A stretch of 64,000 nucleotides of DNA from an uncultured Alloprevotella sp. (GCA_944320745.1 CALUIN010000002.1:83192-147191), one strand, 5' to 3'. Numbered from the stretch's first letter, positions 8,394 through 17,648 are shown. The notes: generated from the letters alone by a model not told the origin. Numbers and translations are program-made.

Positions 8394-8834
8394 TTATTGC
8401 TTTTCCAGCTTTTCCCAGAAAGCCTTCAAGTCGTCCTCCAGCCCGGCCATCAGCTCGCCGTCCAGGATGACGACGTCGTCGTCTACGAGGTAGAGGTCCG
8501 CGATGGTTTCGTGGTCCTCGCCTACCAAGACGAATGAAAAGGGCTTCAGGACGTTGATTTCCTCCCATGTGTCCTTGAACTGCGTGATGCATTGCCGTAG
8601 CGGCTTTTGTACTTCTTCGTAGAAGTGCTCGTCGGAGTTGCCGATCCACTCCTCGACCACGCAGCGCGTGATTTCCTTGTCGTCGTCATCGAAGGCCAGC
8701 AGTTCGCCGCTTTCCTGCTTCACCTGAAGAAGAATGTCTGTGAAGCGGGGTTCTACGTCATTGTCGGAAAGTTTGGCCGCAACCTTTCGCAGTGCGCGCT
8801 CTATTTGCTGCAATGTTTGTTCAGAGACTTTCAT
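8394..8834 (-). CDS. Conserved acidic protein of unknown function
   Basis: 146 residues from ATG 8834 (MKVSEQTLQQIERALRK); ATG 8843 (MDT before this) is also possible. No signal peptide or membrane segment, strongly acidic, predicted alpha-beta and cytosolic. I recognise no domain. A -7 element (TATATTTG, 8861-8868) lies just upstream and excludes the longer ORF that begins at 8885, since that start precedes the promoter. It is transcribed alone and ends 3 bp from the queF stop. Confidence 0.75.
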   Translation of the reverse strand: MKVSEQTLQQIERALRKVAAKLSDNDVEPRFTDILLQVKQESGELLAFDDDDKEITRCVVEEWIGNSDEHFYEEVQKPLRQCITQFKDTWEEINVLKPFSFVLVGEDHETIADLYLVDDDVVILDGELMAGLEDDLKAFWEKLEKQ

Positions 8835-8860
8835 CGTGTCCATTATGCGAATGTGTCCGG

Positions 8861-8868
8861 CAAATATA
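8861..8868 (-). promoter_or_regulatory. -7 promoter element for the acidic unknown protein
   Basis: TATATTTG on the minus strand, about 20-27 bp before the start codon. No clear -33 TTTG. Confidence 0.55.
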
Positions 8869-8962
8869 CTACTTTCCCCGTTCATGTTTCCCGCTTTGGC
8901 TTAAATTTTGTTCGGAGGGGCGGAAATAGGGCCGCGGCCCCTTCCGTCAGGCTCCATTTTTG

Positions 8963-8970
8963 TATATTTG
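8963..8970 (+). promoter_or_regulatory. -7 promoter element for the GH20 gene
   Basis: TATATTTG 36 bp before ATG 9007; no good -33 box. Confidence 0.55.
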
Positions 8971-9006
8971 CGGGGAAATGTTACCAGCTTTATCCATCGA
9001 CAGACT

Positions 9007-11034
9007 ATGAAGAATGCACTCTACCGAATTACTGTCCTGGCTTTGGTTGCGGCCGGCCCGGCGATTACGGCGGGGCAGGCGCTGCTGCCCATGCCTGAAA
9101 AAGTTGTCATGACCCCTGGGGCCTTCCGCCTGGAGCGCCCGTGGCGTGTCGAGGCGGAAACGCCCTCGGCCGACTCGGCCCGTTCCTGCTGCTCTTTCTT
9201 GGAGCGGACGGACGCCCCGCCCACGGCCGCCACGCCGCGCCGCCTGCTGCTGACGGACTTGCCCGGCGCCGCTTCGCCGGAGGCTTACCGCCTCCGCGTG
9301 ACGCCCGATACGATAGAAATTTCCGCGCGGACTTACGTCGGCTTCCTGCAGGGCAGCCGCACGTTGCGCCAGCTCGTCGCGGCCGACAGCCTGCCCTGCT
9401 GCGTCGTCGAGGATGCTCCAGCGTTTGCCTGGCGCGGCGCCATGCTCGACGTGTCCAGGCACTTTTTTCCGCTCGATTTTCTGAAGAAACAGGTGGACGT
9501 GATGGCTTCCTACAAGCTGAACCGCCTGCATCTGCATCTGACCGACGCCGCCGGCTGGCGTATGGAAATCAAGCGCTATCCCGAACTGACGCGAAAGGCG
9601 GCCTGGCGCGCGCAGGCCTCATGGAAGGAGTGGTGGAACGGCGACCGGCACTATGTGGACGAAGCCACTCCCGGTGCCTACGGCGGTTACTACACGCAGG
9701 ACGAGCTTCGCAGCCTGGTGGACTACGCCCGGCAGCGTGGGATCACCATTGTGCCGGAGATAGAGATGCCCGGGCATTCGGAAGAGGTCCTTGCGGTGTA
9801 TCCCGAGCTGTCCTGCACGCATGTACCTTATGAGCAGGCAGACTATTGTCCCGGCAACGATTCCACGTTCCGTTTTCTGGAAAACGTGCTCGACGAAGTA
9901 ATGGCCGTCTTTCCCTCCCGGGACATCCACATCGGCGGCGACGAGGCAGCGAAACTTTCCTGGCCGGACTGCCCCCTGTGCCGTAGGCGCATGGTACGGG
10001 AGGGACTTGCCGGCGTGAACGGCCTTCAGGCTTATTTTGTCCGCCGTATCGGTGATTATCTGGCCGCTCACGGCCGCCGGCTGGTGGGCTGGGACGAGAT
10101 TATAGCGGACAGTCTGACGCGAGGCGCTACCGTGATGCTCTGGCGCGATACGGCTGCGGTGCACGAGGCCATACGTCACGGCTACGACGTGGTCCTGGCT
10201 CCGGGCCGTTTCTGCTATCTGGATGCTTACCAGGACGCGCCGCCCGCCGAGCCCGAGGCTATCGGCGGCTTCCGTCCACTGGCGCACGTCTACGGTTACC
10301 GGCCGCTGGAGCACCTTTCCGCGGCCGAGCGGAAGCGCGTCCGCGGCGTGCAGGGCAACCTCTGGACGGAGTATGTTGCCACGCCGGACCACGCGGAGCA
10401 CATGCTTTACCCCCGTCTGCTGGCCTTGGCTGAGATAGCCTGGCGAGGAGCTCCTGCTACGGACTATGCCGCCTTCCGTCCGCGCGTTCTGGCCCACACG
10501 CAGCGTCTCCGCGCTGCCGGCGTCAACGCTTTCGATCTGGCCCGCGAGGCCGGCGACAGGCCTGAGACCCTGAAGCCCGTCCGCCACTTGGCCTTGGGGG
10601 CCAAGGTGACCTACCGCTATCCCTTCAACGAGACATATCCCGCCGCCGGCGATTCGGCCTTGACGGACGGACGCTGCGGTGGGTGGGACTATGCCGCCCC
10701 GTCGGCCTGGCAAGGATTCATTTCCGGCAAGCGGTTCGACGTGGTGGTCGACCTGGGCCGCCCCATGCCTGTGAGCCGCGTAGTGGTCAACTTCTACCAG
10801 GCCAGCGGCGTCGAGATATTCTATCCGGCCCGCTTCGCCGTCTCCGTATCGGCCGATGGCGCGGACTACGTCACACTGACGGACTGCCGCCAGTCTGTCG
10901 AGAAGTTCTCCAAGCCCAGTGTGGCCTCCATGGGGTGGAAGGGCGACGCCCGGACTGTGCGCTACGTCCGCGTGCAGGCTGAGCCGGGCCAGCTCGGCGG
11001 CTGGATCTTTGCGGACGAAGTGCAGGTCTACTGA
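9007..11034 (+). CDS. Beta-N-acetylhexosaminidase, GH20, with C-terminal F5/8-type domain
   Basis: 675 residues. Signal peptide (MKNALYRITVLALVAAGPAITAG); an N-terminal GH20b-like domain (about 25-140); the catalytic barrel from about 145 to 510 with the hallmark HIGGDEA (Asp312-Glu313, the acid and its partner) and other family blocks (DVSRHFFPLDFLKKQVDVMA, LHLHLTDAAGWR, PEIEMPGHSEE, GWDEI, QGNLWTEY). The last 130 residues resemble a discoidin/F5-8 carbohydrate-binding fold. It would remove terminal GlcNAc or GalNAc from host glycans in the periplasm or at the surface. Its stop codon overlaps the convergent thioesterase gene by 7 bp. Confidence 0.93.
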   Translation: MKNALYRITVLALVAAGPAITAGQALLPMPEKVVMTPGAFRLERPWRVEAETPSADSARSCCSFLERTDAPPTAATPRRLLLTDLPGAASPEAYRLRVTPDTIEISARTYVGFLQGSRTLRQLVAADSLPCCVVEDAPAFAWRGAMLDVSRHFFPLDFLKKQVDVMASYKLNRLHLHLTDAAGWRMEIKRYPELTRKAAWRAQASWKEWWNGDRHYVDEATPGAYGGYYTQDELRSLVDYARQRGITIVPEIEMPGHSEEVLAVYPELSCTHVPYEQADYCPGNDSTFRFLENVLDEVMAVFPSRDIHIGGDEAAKLSWPDCPLCRRRMVREGLAGVNGLQAYFVRRIGDYLAAHGRRLVGWDEIIADSLTRGATVMLWRDTAAVHEAIRHGYDVVLAPGRFCYLDAYQDAPPAEPEAIGGFRPLAHVYGYRPLEHLSAAERKRVRGVQGNLWTEYVATPDHAEHMLYPRLLALAEIAWRGAPATDYAAFRPRVLAHTQRLRAAGVNAFDLAREAGDRPETLKPVRHLALGAKVTYRYPFNETYPAAGDSALTDGRCGGWDYAAPSAWQGFISGKRFDVVVDLGRPMPVSRVVVNFYQASGVEIFYPARFAVSVSADGADYVTLTDCRQSVEKFSKPSVASMGWKGDARTVRYVRVQAEPGQLGGWIFADEVQVY

Positions 11035-11840
11035 TCTTGTGCCGCGGATGGCCCAGCGGCAAGCAGCGTAGCGGGGAAGTCAGTCTGCGTGCACTCCAGC
11101 GGACGGAAGCGGACGGCGGCGCGCACGGCCGTGGTGCCGTCCGTCTTTCTCGCCTCTATGTGGTAGCAGAGCGGGTCGGCCTGGTCCACGAAAAAGTCCA
11201 GCTCCTCGCCGCAGTACGTTTCGGAGCAGTAGGCCAGTTCCACGCGCTGCGGGGCATAGTGGTCGAACGTCTGTTTCGGGAACAGGTCGAGTATCATTTC
11301 GATGTAGCGGATGGAGTTCACGTGCCCGTTGATGTCTATGTCGGAATAGAACGTCGGGCGGCGGCGCAGGGCCGTGTGGCTCTTCACGCGGATGCGTCCG
11401 GGCCCTTTCACCGGGAAGGGGCGGTCCGCCACGACGGCGCCGGTCAGTCCCTCACCCGGCAGGCGGGACAGGTCGAGCGGCTGGCGCGTGTCCATGTCGA
11501 TGAGTGCCCACACGGTGTAGGCGTAGCCGTAGGCCGACCCGTCCGGGGCCGTGATGGAGTAGAGGCGGTCCGTGAACTGCCGGTACAGGGCGCTGATCCA
11601 CGTGTTCAGCGTGTACGATTCCCACGTGCGGGGCATGCGGTTGAGTTCCACGACGAGGCGCGAGAGCACCCAGATGTGGCGGTTGCGGATCATGCTGTCG
11701 TAGCCGAGGCCCAGGCGGCCGGCGTGGAGGCTGGCGCAGCGCAGCAGGTGGTTGCCCATGCTTTCCCACGTGAGCTGGCCCGTGTAGTCTTCGGAAAAGG
11801 GTTCCACGGTGAAGTTGTAGTGTCCGATGCGGTTGTCCAT
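11028..11840 (-). CDS. Acyl-ACP thioesterase
   Basis: 270 residues from MDNRIGHYNFTVEPF, with two hotdog domains. The second shows DINGHVNSIRYIEMILD, the conserved Asn-His region of the acyl-ACP thioesterase family (PF01643). It releases free fatty acids from acyl carrier protein. ATG 11840 was preferred to an in-frame ATG at 11933 because homologous N-termini start with this 'IG-Y-F-EPF' block. The -7 element at 11953-11960 gives a leader of about 105 nt. It is monocistronic and overlaps the GH20 gene tail to tail. Confidence 0.9.
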   Translation of the reverse strand: MDNRIGHYNFTVEPFSEDYTGQLTWESMGNHLLRCASLHAGRLGLGYDSMIRNRHIWVLSRLVVELNRMPRTWESYTLNTWISALYRQFTDRLYSITAPDGSAYGYAYTVWALIDMDTRQPLDLSRLPGEGLTGAVVADRPFPVKGPGRIRVKSHTALRRRPTFYSDIDINGHVNSIRYIEMILDLFPKQTFDHYAPQRVELAYCSETYCGEELDFFVDQADPLCYHIEARKTDGTTAVRAAVRFRPLECTQTDFPATLLAAGPSAAQDQ

Positions 11841-11952
11841 GATCGTATGTGTTTGAGGCCGTCCGTCCGCCGTCGCCATTGGGGCGCGGGGGAGGGCGGG
11901 CTTGTTGTTTTGGAGCAAAAGGCTGTGGCGCACGCGCCCCGGCCGGGTAAGG

Positions 11953-11960
11953 CAAATGTA
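11953..11960 (-). promoter_or_regulatory. -7 promoter element for the thioesterase
   Basis: TACATTTG on the minus strand (CAAATGTA on plus). Between it and 12177 the divergent gap holds only the 21-nt repeat locus 2. Confidence 0.5.
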
Positions 11961-12000
11961 CGGATTAATTGCCGAACGGCCAACGCCCGCGGGCTTCTCG

Positions 12001-12084
12001 CGCGGCTAAGGTTCGTTTTTCCGGGCCTTAGGCCAGTTTTTCCTGGGCTAGGGCCCGTTCCTACGGGGCTAAGGCCCGTGGCTG
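12001..12084. repeat. 21-nt modular repeat, locus 2 (4 units)
   Basis: Four consecutive 21-nt units, each with a degenerate core such as CGGGCCTTAGGCC or CGGGGCTAAGGCC, in mixed orientation. The locus lies between two divergent promoters, so it is not simply a gene terminator. The 371-bp gap 11841-12211 holds nothing else besides the two promoters and the thioesterase leader. Confidence 0.8.
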
Positions 12085-12176
12085 CAGCGCCAGCTTCCGT
12101 GCGGCCGCAGCCGTGCCGCCTGGTCCCGCTGTCGACAAAAAGCGGCCTGCGGAGCGCGCGGCGGCCAATAAATGCG

Positions 12177-12184
12177 TAACTTTG
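12177..12184 (+). promoter_or_regulatory. -7 promoter element for the small unknown gene
   Basis: TAACTTTG, 28 bp before ATG 12212. Confidence 0.6.
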
Positions 12185-12211
12185 CAGGGCAGGCACAAGC
12201 CCTGCGGACAG

Positions 12212-12469
12212 ATGAATATGGAGTACAAGAAAAAGTTTACGGTGGCAGAGATGCGCACCCTGGCCGATTGGTATCAGCGCCATGCGGCCGAATTGCCAGA
12301 CACGTTGCAGCTGGATGCGGCCACGTTCTATACGGATCTGAAATTCACCCTCGACGGATTTTTCAAGGTCTACGGACTGCATGGCGAGAAGCCCTCCTTT
12401 TCCGGCGAGATCTACCAGCTCTTCCTTATCAAGAAACGACTCGTGGAATTGGGCCTGCCGGACGACTGA
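12212..12469 (+). CDS. Small conserved protein of unknown function
   Basis: 85 residues (MNMEYKKKFTVAEMRTLADW...). The start at 12212 (or 12218) follows a -7 element by about 28 bp; the longer frame from 12113 starts before the promoter. Soluble, mixed charge, with a likely helix in the first third (EMRTLADWYQRHAAELP) and GEIYQLFLIKKRLVELGL near the end. No family recognised. It is followed by the GH43 gene 58 bp downstream and may be cotranscribed with it. Confidence 0.65.
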   Translation: MNMEYKKKFTVAEMRTLADWYQRHAAELPDTLQLDAATFYTDLKFTLDGFFKVYGLHGEKPSFSGEIYQLFLIKKRLVELGLPDD

Positions 12470-12527
12470 GCCTTCCCGTCCAGCCGCTCCGGCGCTTCGT
12501 CCCATTCCTCCTAAATAAACAGGAAGT

Positions 12528-13670
12528 ATGAAACTACGTATCTTTTTCTGTCTGCTCGCGCTCCTCATTCCGGCCTGTCACCTCTCCGCGCAGGGACTGG
12601 CCGGCAGCGCGAGGGACCGGTTCTATCCCGGCCAGCTCTGGTTCGACACGGCGGGCCGCCTGATCAACGCGCACGGCGGCGGCATCCTGTACTACGACAG
12701 TACGTACTACTGGTTCGGCGAGTACAAGGGGGAGCGCACCAACTCGGCCGAGGTGGGCGTGACGTGCTACTCCTCGACCGACTTGTACAACTGGACCGAC
12801 CGCGGCATAGCCCTCGCCGTCAGCGACGAGGCGGACAGCCCCATCGTCCGGGGCTGCATCATCGAGCGTCCGAAGGTGATCCACAACGCCCGGACCGGAA
12901 AGTTTGTCATGTACTTCCACCTTGAACTGAAAGGGAAAGGCTATGCGGCAGCCAACGTGGGCGTGGCCGTCTCCGACCGCCCGGAGGGTCCGTACCGCTT
13001 CGTGAAGAACGGGTGCGTGAATCCAGGGCAGTGGCCGGCCGACCTGGCGGAGGCCGACCGCGCCGCCACGGCCGTGCCCGAGGACTACGAGTGGTGGACA
13101 CCGGCCTGGCGCGACGAAGTGGCGCGCGGGCTCTTCGTGCGTCGCGACCGGGCCGGCGGGCAAATGTCCCGCGACATGACCCTCTTCGTGGACGATGACG
13201 GGAAAGCCTATCACATCTATGCCTCCGAGGAGAACCTGACGCTCCAGATAGCCGAGCTGACGGACGACTACCTGGACTATACGGGACGCTACGTCCGCGT
13301 GGACCCGACAGGGCAGAACGAAGCGCCCGCCCTCTTCAAGAAGGACGGCCGCTACTACCTCATCACGTCCGGCTGCACCGGGTGGGCGCCCAATGCGGCC
13401 CGGCTCTTCACCGCCGAGAGCATCAGGGGGCCGTGGCAGCGCCACGCGAATCCCTGCCAGGGCGACGGGGCCGACCGCACGTTCCAGTCGCAAGGCACGT
13501 ATGTGCTCCCTGTGGCCGGCCGCAAGGACGCGTTCGTCTTCATGGCGGACAGCTGGCGCCCGGACAACCCCATCGACGGCCGCTACGTGTGGCTGCCCGT
13601 ACGCTTCGAAAACGGCCTGCCCGTACTGCGCTGGGAAAAGGAGTGGTCGCTCGACGTCTTCGGCCGGTAG
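12528..13670 (+). CDS. Family 43 glycoside hydrolase (exo-galactosidase/galactanase-like)
   Basis: 380 residues with a signal peptide (LLALLIPACHLSAQ) and a five-bladed propeller. The opening block INAHGGGILYYDSTYYWFGEYKG is typical of the GH43 branch containing exo-beta-1,3-galactanases. Later blocks include RPKVIHNARTGKFVMYFH (family position of the pKa-modulating Asp is replaced by local context), RDMTLFVDDDGKAYHIYASEEN and NEAPALFKKDGRYYLITSGCTGW (probable catalytic Glu in NEAP). It probably trims galactose or arabinose side chains from plant or host glycans in the periplasm. The exact subfamily was not determined. Confidence 0.85.
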   Translation: MKLRIFFCLLALLIPACHLSAQGLAGSARDRFYPGQLWFDTAGRLINAHGGGILYYDSTYYWFGEYKGERTNSAEVGVTCYSSTDLYNWTDRGIALAVSDEADSPIVRGCIIERPKVIHNARTGKFVMYFHLELKGKGYAAANVGVAVSDRPEGPYRFVKNGCVNPGQWPADLAEADRAATAVPEDYEWWTPAWRDEVARGLFVRRDRAGGQMSRDMTLFVDDDGKAYHIYASEENLTLQIAELTDDYLDYTGRYVRVDPTGQNEAPALFKKDGRYYLITSGCTGWAPNAARLFTAESIRGPWQRHANPCQGDGADRTFQSQGTYVLPVAGRKDAFVFMADSWRPDNPIDGRYVWLPVRFENGLPVLRWEKEWSLDVFGR

Positions 13671-13751
13671 GGTCCGCGTCCCCGCCGCCTCCCGCAGCGG
13701 CCGCCGGTCGGCGGTGGCGGGGCGGCCGCGCAGGCGAAAATTGGGTAATGC

Positions 13752-13783
13752 CTTGCTTGTCAGCAAAGAAATGGCTAACTTTG
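13752..13783 (+). promoter_or_regulatory. Promoter of the O-acylation operon
   Basis: CTTG at 13752-13755, 20 bp, TAACTTTG at 13776-13783; start codon at 13832. Confidence 0.65.
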
Positions 13784-13831
13784 CACCCGGATTTTAGGAA
13801 ACAGTTTATTAAACTATCGTAGGATAAAAGC

Positions 13832-15202
13832 ATGAAGAATGGCACGCACCGGACGGCGCTCTTCCTTTGTCTGGTGATGCTCCTGCTGCTGGCGCTGCGT
13901 ATGGCGCCGGCAGTGAACGTAGGTGGGCACGAACTGGAGCAGGTGGACTGTCTTGCCGACATAGTCCGCAAGCCCGAACCCGTCCTGCCGCCTGTCGTTT
14001 TGCCTAAGGCCGCGGCCAAGGCGAAGACAGTGCAGCGCGACACTTGCCCGCGGGGCATGGTCTGCATTGAGGACTATGCTCCCGACTCGGCGCAGCGGGG
14101 CATGCAGCCCTTCTATGCCGCCTTGGCCGGGCGGTCGGCGCTGGGCCGCCCCGTGCGCATCGCTTACTTCGGCGATTCGTACATCGAGGGCGACATACTG
14201 ACGGCCGACCTGCGCGCCTATCTGCAACGGCAGTTCGGCGGCTGCGGCGTGGGCTTCGTAGACATAGCCTCCCCGTTCACAAAGCTGCGCGCATCCGTCG
14301 CCCACAGCGCATCGGGCTGGACGGACCACAGCGTGCTCGAAAAGAGCGGCTGCGACCGCTCGCAGTTGGGCATCAGCCAGCGCTATGCTGTCCCGGCCGA
14401 CGGGGCTACGGTGAGCTACCGCGGTGTGAAGTCCTATGCCCGGCTGGACACCTTCGACGTGGCTACGCTCTATCTCTCCTCCTCCGCTCCGCTTTCCGTG
14501 ACCGTCACGGCCAATGACGCCGGCGGGGACGCGCATGTCACGCGGGGCGACGGCAGGGTGGAGACTGTCGCGGAGCGGCAGCGCATGGGGCGCGTGCGTT
14601 TCCGCCTCGACGGCGTGCAGCATGCCGTCTGCTACGGCGTGGCCCTTGAAGGCGAGAACGGCGTCACGCTGGACAACTTTTCGCTGCGCGGCAGCAGCGG
14701 TATTCCCCTGGCCTCCGTTCCCGCTTCCCACTTGGCACAGCTCAACGCCCTGCGGCCCTACGACCTCATCGTCCTGCAGTTCGGCCTGAATGTGGCTTCA
14801 AAGAAACAGTTGAAGTACGACGCCTACGTAAGCCAGATGAAGCGCGTCGTAGCCCACCTGAAGCGCGCCTTCCCCGAGGCGGGCATCCTCATAGTGAGCG
14901 TGGGCGACCGGGAAGACCGTGTGGACGGCGAGCTACGGACCATGCCCGGCGTGAAGGCACTCGTCCGCTACCAGCAGGCACTCGCTGCCGAGGAAGGTAT
15001 AGCCTTTTGGAATTTGTACGAGGCCATGGGCGGCGAGGGCGCGGTCCGCCGCATGGCGCTCTCCTCCCCGCCCGAGGCGGCCAAGGACTATACCCACATC
15101 AACCGGCGCGGCGGCAAGCGCATAGCCGGCATTCTCTACAACGTGCTGCTGCACGGATACAAGCAATACCAGAAGAATCAAGGAAATGAAGAAAGCAAGT
15201 AA
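13832..15202 (+). CDS. SGNH/GDSL hydrolase-like periplasmic protein, acylation cassette
   Basis: 456 residues with an N-terminal membrane anchor (residues 9-27) and a periplasmic SGNH domain. Block I is YFGDSYIEGD with the nucleophile Ser116; block III appears as QFGLN; the C-terminal catalytic pair is in DYTHINRRGGKR. A beta-rich insert (about 190-290) separates blocks I and III, as in AlgX/PatB-type O-acetyltransferases. It overlaps the second SGNH gene by 17 bp and is followed by an MBOAT gene, so it probably transfers or removes acyl groups on an extracytoplasmic glycan. The target is unknown. Confidence 0.85.
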   Translation: MKNGTHRTALFLCLVMLLLLALRMAPAVNVGGHELEQVDCLADIVRKPEPVLPPVVLPKAAAKAKTVQRDTCPRGMVCIEDYAPDSAQRGMQPFYAALAGRSALGRPVRIAYFGDSYIEGDILTADLRAYLQRQFGGCGVGFVDIASPFTKLRASVAHSASGWTDHSVLEKSGCDRSQLGISQRYAVPADGATVSYRGVKSYARLDTFDVATLYLSSSAPLSVTVTANDAGGDAHVTRGDGRVETVAERQRMGRVRFRLDGVQHAVCYGVALEGENGVTLDNFSLRGSSGIPLASVPASHLAQLNALRPYDLIVLQFGLNVASKKQLKYDAYVSQMKRVVAHLKRAFPEAGILIVSVGDREDRVDGELRTMPGVKALVRYQQALAAEEGIAFWNLYEAMGGEGAVRRMALSSPPEAAKDYTHINRRGGKRIAGILYNVLLHGYKQYQKNQGNEESK

Positions 15203-16136
15203 GCATATCAAGTGGATTTTGGCCGCGGCCTTTGGGCTGGGCTATTTTGTGGCCACGGCGACGGCCGGGCCCGAATTCCCGGTGCGCGACGGAATGGAGA
15301 CGGCCGAAGCCGTCACGGCCACCGCGCGCAGCAGCCGGTGGCAGCCGGTAGAAGTGGACAGCTCGATGCCCTCATCCTTCCGCGAGCGGAAACCGAACAT
15401 AATCAACCGCGCCAGCGCGCTCGACCGCGTGTTCGATGTGCTTTGCCACAGCGGCCGCCCGCTACGGGTGCTGCAACTGGGCGATTCGCACGTGGCCGGC
15501 GGGGACTATCCCGCGGCTGTCCGGCAAACGCTGGAGGAGGCCTGGGGCAAGGCAGAGGGCGACACGGCTACGACGGGTGTCGTCTACAAATACATCGCAC
15601 GCAATGGCGCAACGGCGGCGCAGTTCGCCACGGCGGACCGCATGCAGCAGGTGGCGGCCGTCAATCCCGACTTGATAATCCTGTCCTTCGGCACCAACGA
15701 GTGCCACGGCATGGGCTACCGCGAGGAACTGCACCGCGTGCAGCTGGAGGACTTCTACGAGATGCTCTGCGAAGCGTGCCCCGACGCCGTCGTCATGATT
15801 ACCACGCCGCCGGGCGACTACTTGACCACGCGCCGAGTGACCTACGTGCGCCGCAGCAGGGGCGGCAAGCGCCGCCGCGTGGTCCGCTCCAGCTCGAAAG
15901 TGAACCCCATGAGCGTGCGCTGCGCCGCCGAGCTCGAGAGCTTCGGGCAGGATCACAGCCTGGCCGTATGGGACTTGAACACCATTGTCGGCGGGGACGT
16001 GGCCGTGAGGAACTGGACCGCTGCCCACATGATGCGCTCCGACCGCATTCACTTTACTGCCGAGGGCTACCGCCTGCATGGCCGTCTGCTGGGCGAGGCA
16101 ATCCTGAAGGCCTACAACGATTATCTGACCGACTGA
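15186..16136 (+). CDS. Second SGNH/GDSL hydrolase-like protein of the acylation cassette
   Basis: 316 residues, signal anchor at the N-terminus (WILAAAFGLGYFVATATAG). SGNH blocks: LQLGDSHVAGG (Ser101), SFGTNECHG (block III with Asn) and SDRIHFTAEGYRLHG (Asp-x-x-His). A Lys/Arg-rich stretch (RRSRGGKRRRVVRSSSK) at about residue 221-237 is unusual for a periplasmic enzyme and might contact an anionic polymer or membrane. It overlaps the upstream gene by 17 bp and ends 16 bp before the MBOAT gene. Confidence 0.85.
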   Translation: MKKASKHIKWILAAAFGLGYFVATATAGPEFPVRDGMETAEAVTATARSSRWQPVEVDSSMPSSFRERKPNIINRASALDRVFDVLCHSGRPLRVLQLGDSHVAGGDYPAAVRQTLEEAWGKAEGDTATTGVVYKYIARNGATAAQFATADRMQQVAAVNPDLIILSFGTNECHGMGYREELHRVQLEDFYEMLCEACPDAVVMITTPPGDYLTTRRVTYVRRSRGGKRRRVVRSSSKVNPMSVRCAAELESFGQDHSLAVWDLNTIVGGDVAVRNWTAAHMMRSDRIHFTAEGYRLHGRLLGEAILKAYNDYLTD

Positions 16137-16152
16137 AAGTAGCTGCCGAGTT

Positions 16153-17640
16153 ATGTGGAATATTGCGTTCGACCGCCTGGCCGACCTGCTTCGTTATGAC
16201 CCTGCACAGCCGCTGCTCTTCAACTCCGGTCTGTTCCTCTTCCTGTTTGCCGCTTTCTACGTAGTCTATGCGCTGCTCTCCGGCCGCAGGGCCACGGCCG
16301 TCCGTCTGCTTTACGTCACGGCCTTTTCCTATTATTTCTACTATAAGAACGCGGGCGGCTACTGCGCGCTGCTGGCGCTCATCACGCTGGTCAATTTCTA
16401 TGCCGCCTGGGCCATGGAGCGCTGCACGGCGCGCTGGGCCCGACGCTTCTGGCTATGGACGGCAGTGGGCTTCATGCTGCTCCAGCTCGCTTATTTCAAG
16501 TACACGAACTTCTTGTTTGAGGAAGTGCTGCCCGTCTTCGGCGGACACTTCGGCGAGATGGACATCTTCCTGCCCCTGGGCATATCTTTCTTCACCTTCC
16601 AGTCCATGAACTACATCGTGGACGTGTACAGGCAGAAGATGCGCGCCATACACAATCTGCTGGATTTTGCCTTTTTCGTCTCCTTTTTCCCCACGTTGCT
16701 CTCGGGCCCCATACTCCGGGCGCGCGACTTCTTGCCCCAGTTGCGGCGTCCGGTCGTCGTGACGCGTCTGATGTTCGGCACGGGCCTGTGGTACGTCATG
16801 GGCGGACTGTTCAAGAAAGCCGTGATTTCGGACTATATCGGAGAGAATTTCGTGAACCGCATCTTTGACAATCCCGCGCTTTATACGGGGCTGGAGAACC
16901 TGTTCGGCCTGTACGGCTATGCGTTGAAGCTCTACTGCGACTTTTCCGGTTACAGCGACATGGCTATCGGCATCGCGCTCTGGCTGGGGATTCAGGTGCC
17001 GGCCAATTTCCGCGCGCCGTACAAGTCAGACAGCATCACGGACTTTTGGCACCGTTGGCACATTTCGTTGTCTTCGTGGTTGCGGGACTATCTGTATATC
17101 TCCCTGGGCGGTAACCGGAAGGGCCGTTTGCGCATGTACATAAATCTGTTTCTTACCATGCTGCTGGGCGGCCTGTGGCACGGCGCGTCGTGGAACTTTG
17201 TCGTGTGGGGCAGCCTTCACGGCGTGGCGCTGGGGTGCCACAAGTTTTTCCGGCAGACCGTGGGGCACGACAAGCATTATCATTCCCGCGGTTGGCGGCG
17301 TGTCGGCGCAGTCCTCCTGACGTTCCATCTGGTCTGCTTCTGCTGGCTGTTTTTTGCCAATAGTACGTTCGACGCCTCTCTGACCATGCTGTCCAAGATT
17401 TTCACCGATTTCCAGCCGGGCCTGATAGGGGCTTTCCTGGCGGGCTACCCCGTAGTCGTGGCCTTGATAGCGGCCGGTTTCGTGCTCCATTTCCTTCCCT
17501 CCGGCTGGAACGACGGGGCGGGCCGCCTCGTGGCGCGTCTGCCTCTTGCGGCACAGGTCGTGCTGATGCTCCTTGTGATTTATCTCGTGGTGCAGGTGCG
17601 CGGCAGTGAGGTGCAGCCGTTCATCTATCTGAGTTTCTGA
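16153..17640 (+). CDS. MBOAT family O-acyltransferase (AlgI/DltB/PatA-like)
   Basis: 495 residues with about 11 membrane segments. The MBOAT core is clear: FWHRWHISLSSWLRDYLYI followed by GGLWHGASWNFVVWG, whose His is the presumed catalytic residue. Such proteins move acyl groups from a cytoplasmic donor across the membrane for transfer to alginate, peptidoglycan, teichoic acid or exopolysaccharide. Together with the two SGNH proteins just upstream it forms a complete O-acetylation module. The stop codon is followed at once by the longest array of the 21-nt repeat. Confidence 0.93.
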   Translation: MWNIAFDRLADLLRYDPAQPLLFNSGLFLFLFAAFYVVYALLSGRRATAVRLLYVTAFSYYFYYKNAGGYCALLALITLVNFYAAWAMERCTARWARRFWLWTAVGFMLLQLAYFKYTNFLFEEVLPVFGGHFGEMDIFLPLGISFFTFQSMNYIVDVYRQKMRAIHNLLDFAFFVSFFPTLLSGPILRARDFLPQLRRPVVVTRLMFGTGLWYVMGGLFKKAVISDYIGENFVNRIFDNPALYTGLENLFGLYGYALKLYCDFSGYSDMAIGIALWLGIQVPANFRAPYKSDSITDFWHRWHISLSSWLRDYLYISLGGNRKGRLRMYINLFLTMLLGGLWHGASWNFVVWGSLHGVALGCHKFFRQTVGHDKHYHSRGWRRVGAVLLTFHLVCFCWLFFANSTFDASLTMLSKIFTDFQPGLIGAFLAGYPVVVALIAAGFVLHFLPSGWNDGAGRLVARLPLAAQVVLMLLVIYLVVQVRGSEVQPFIYLSF

Positions 17641-17648
17641 TTCAGCCG

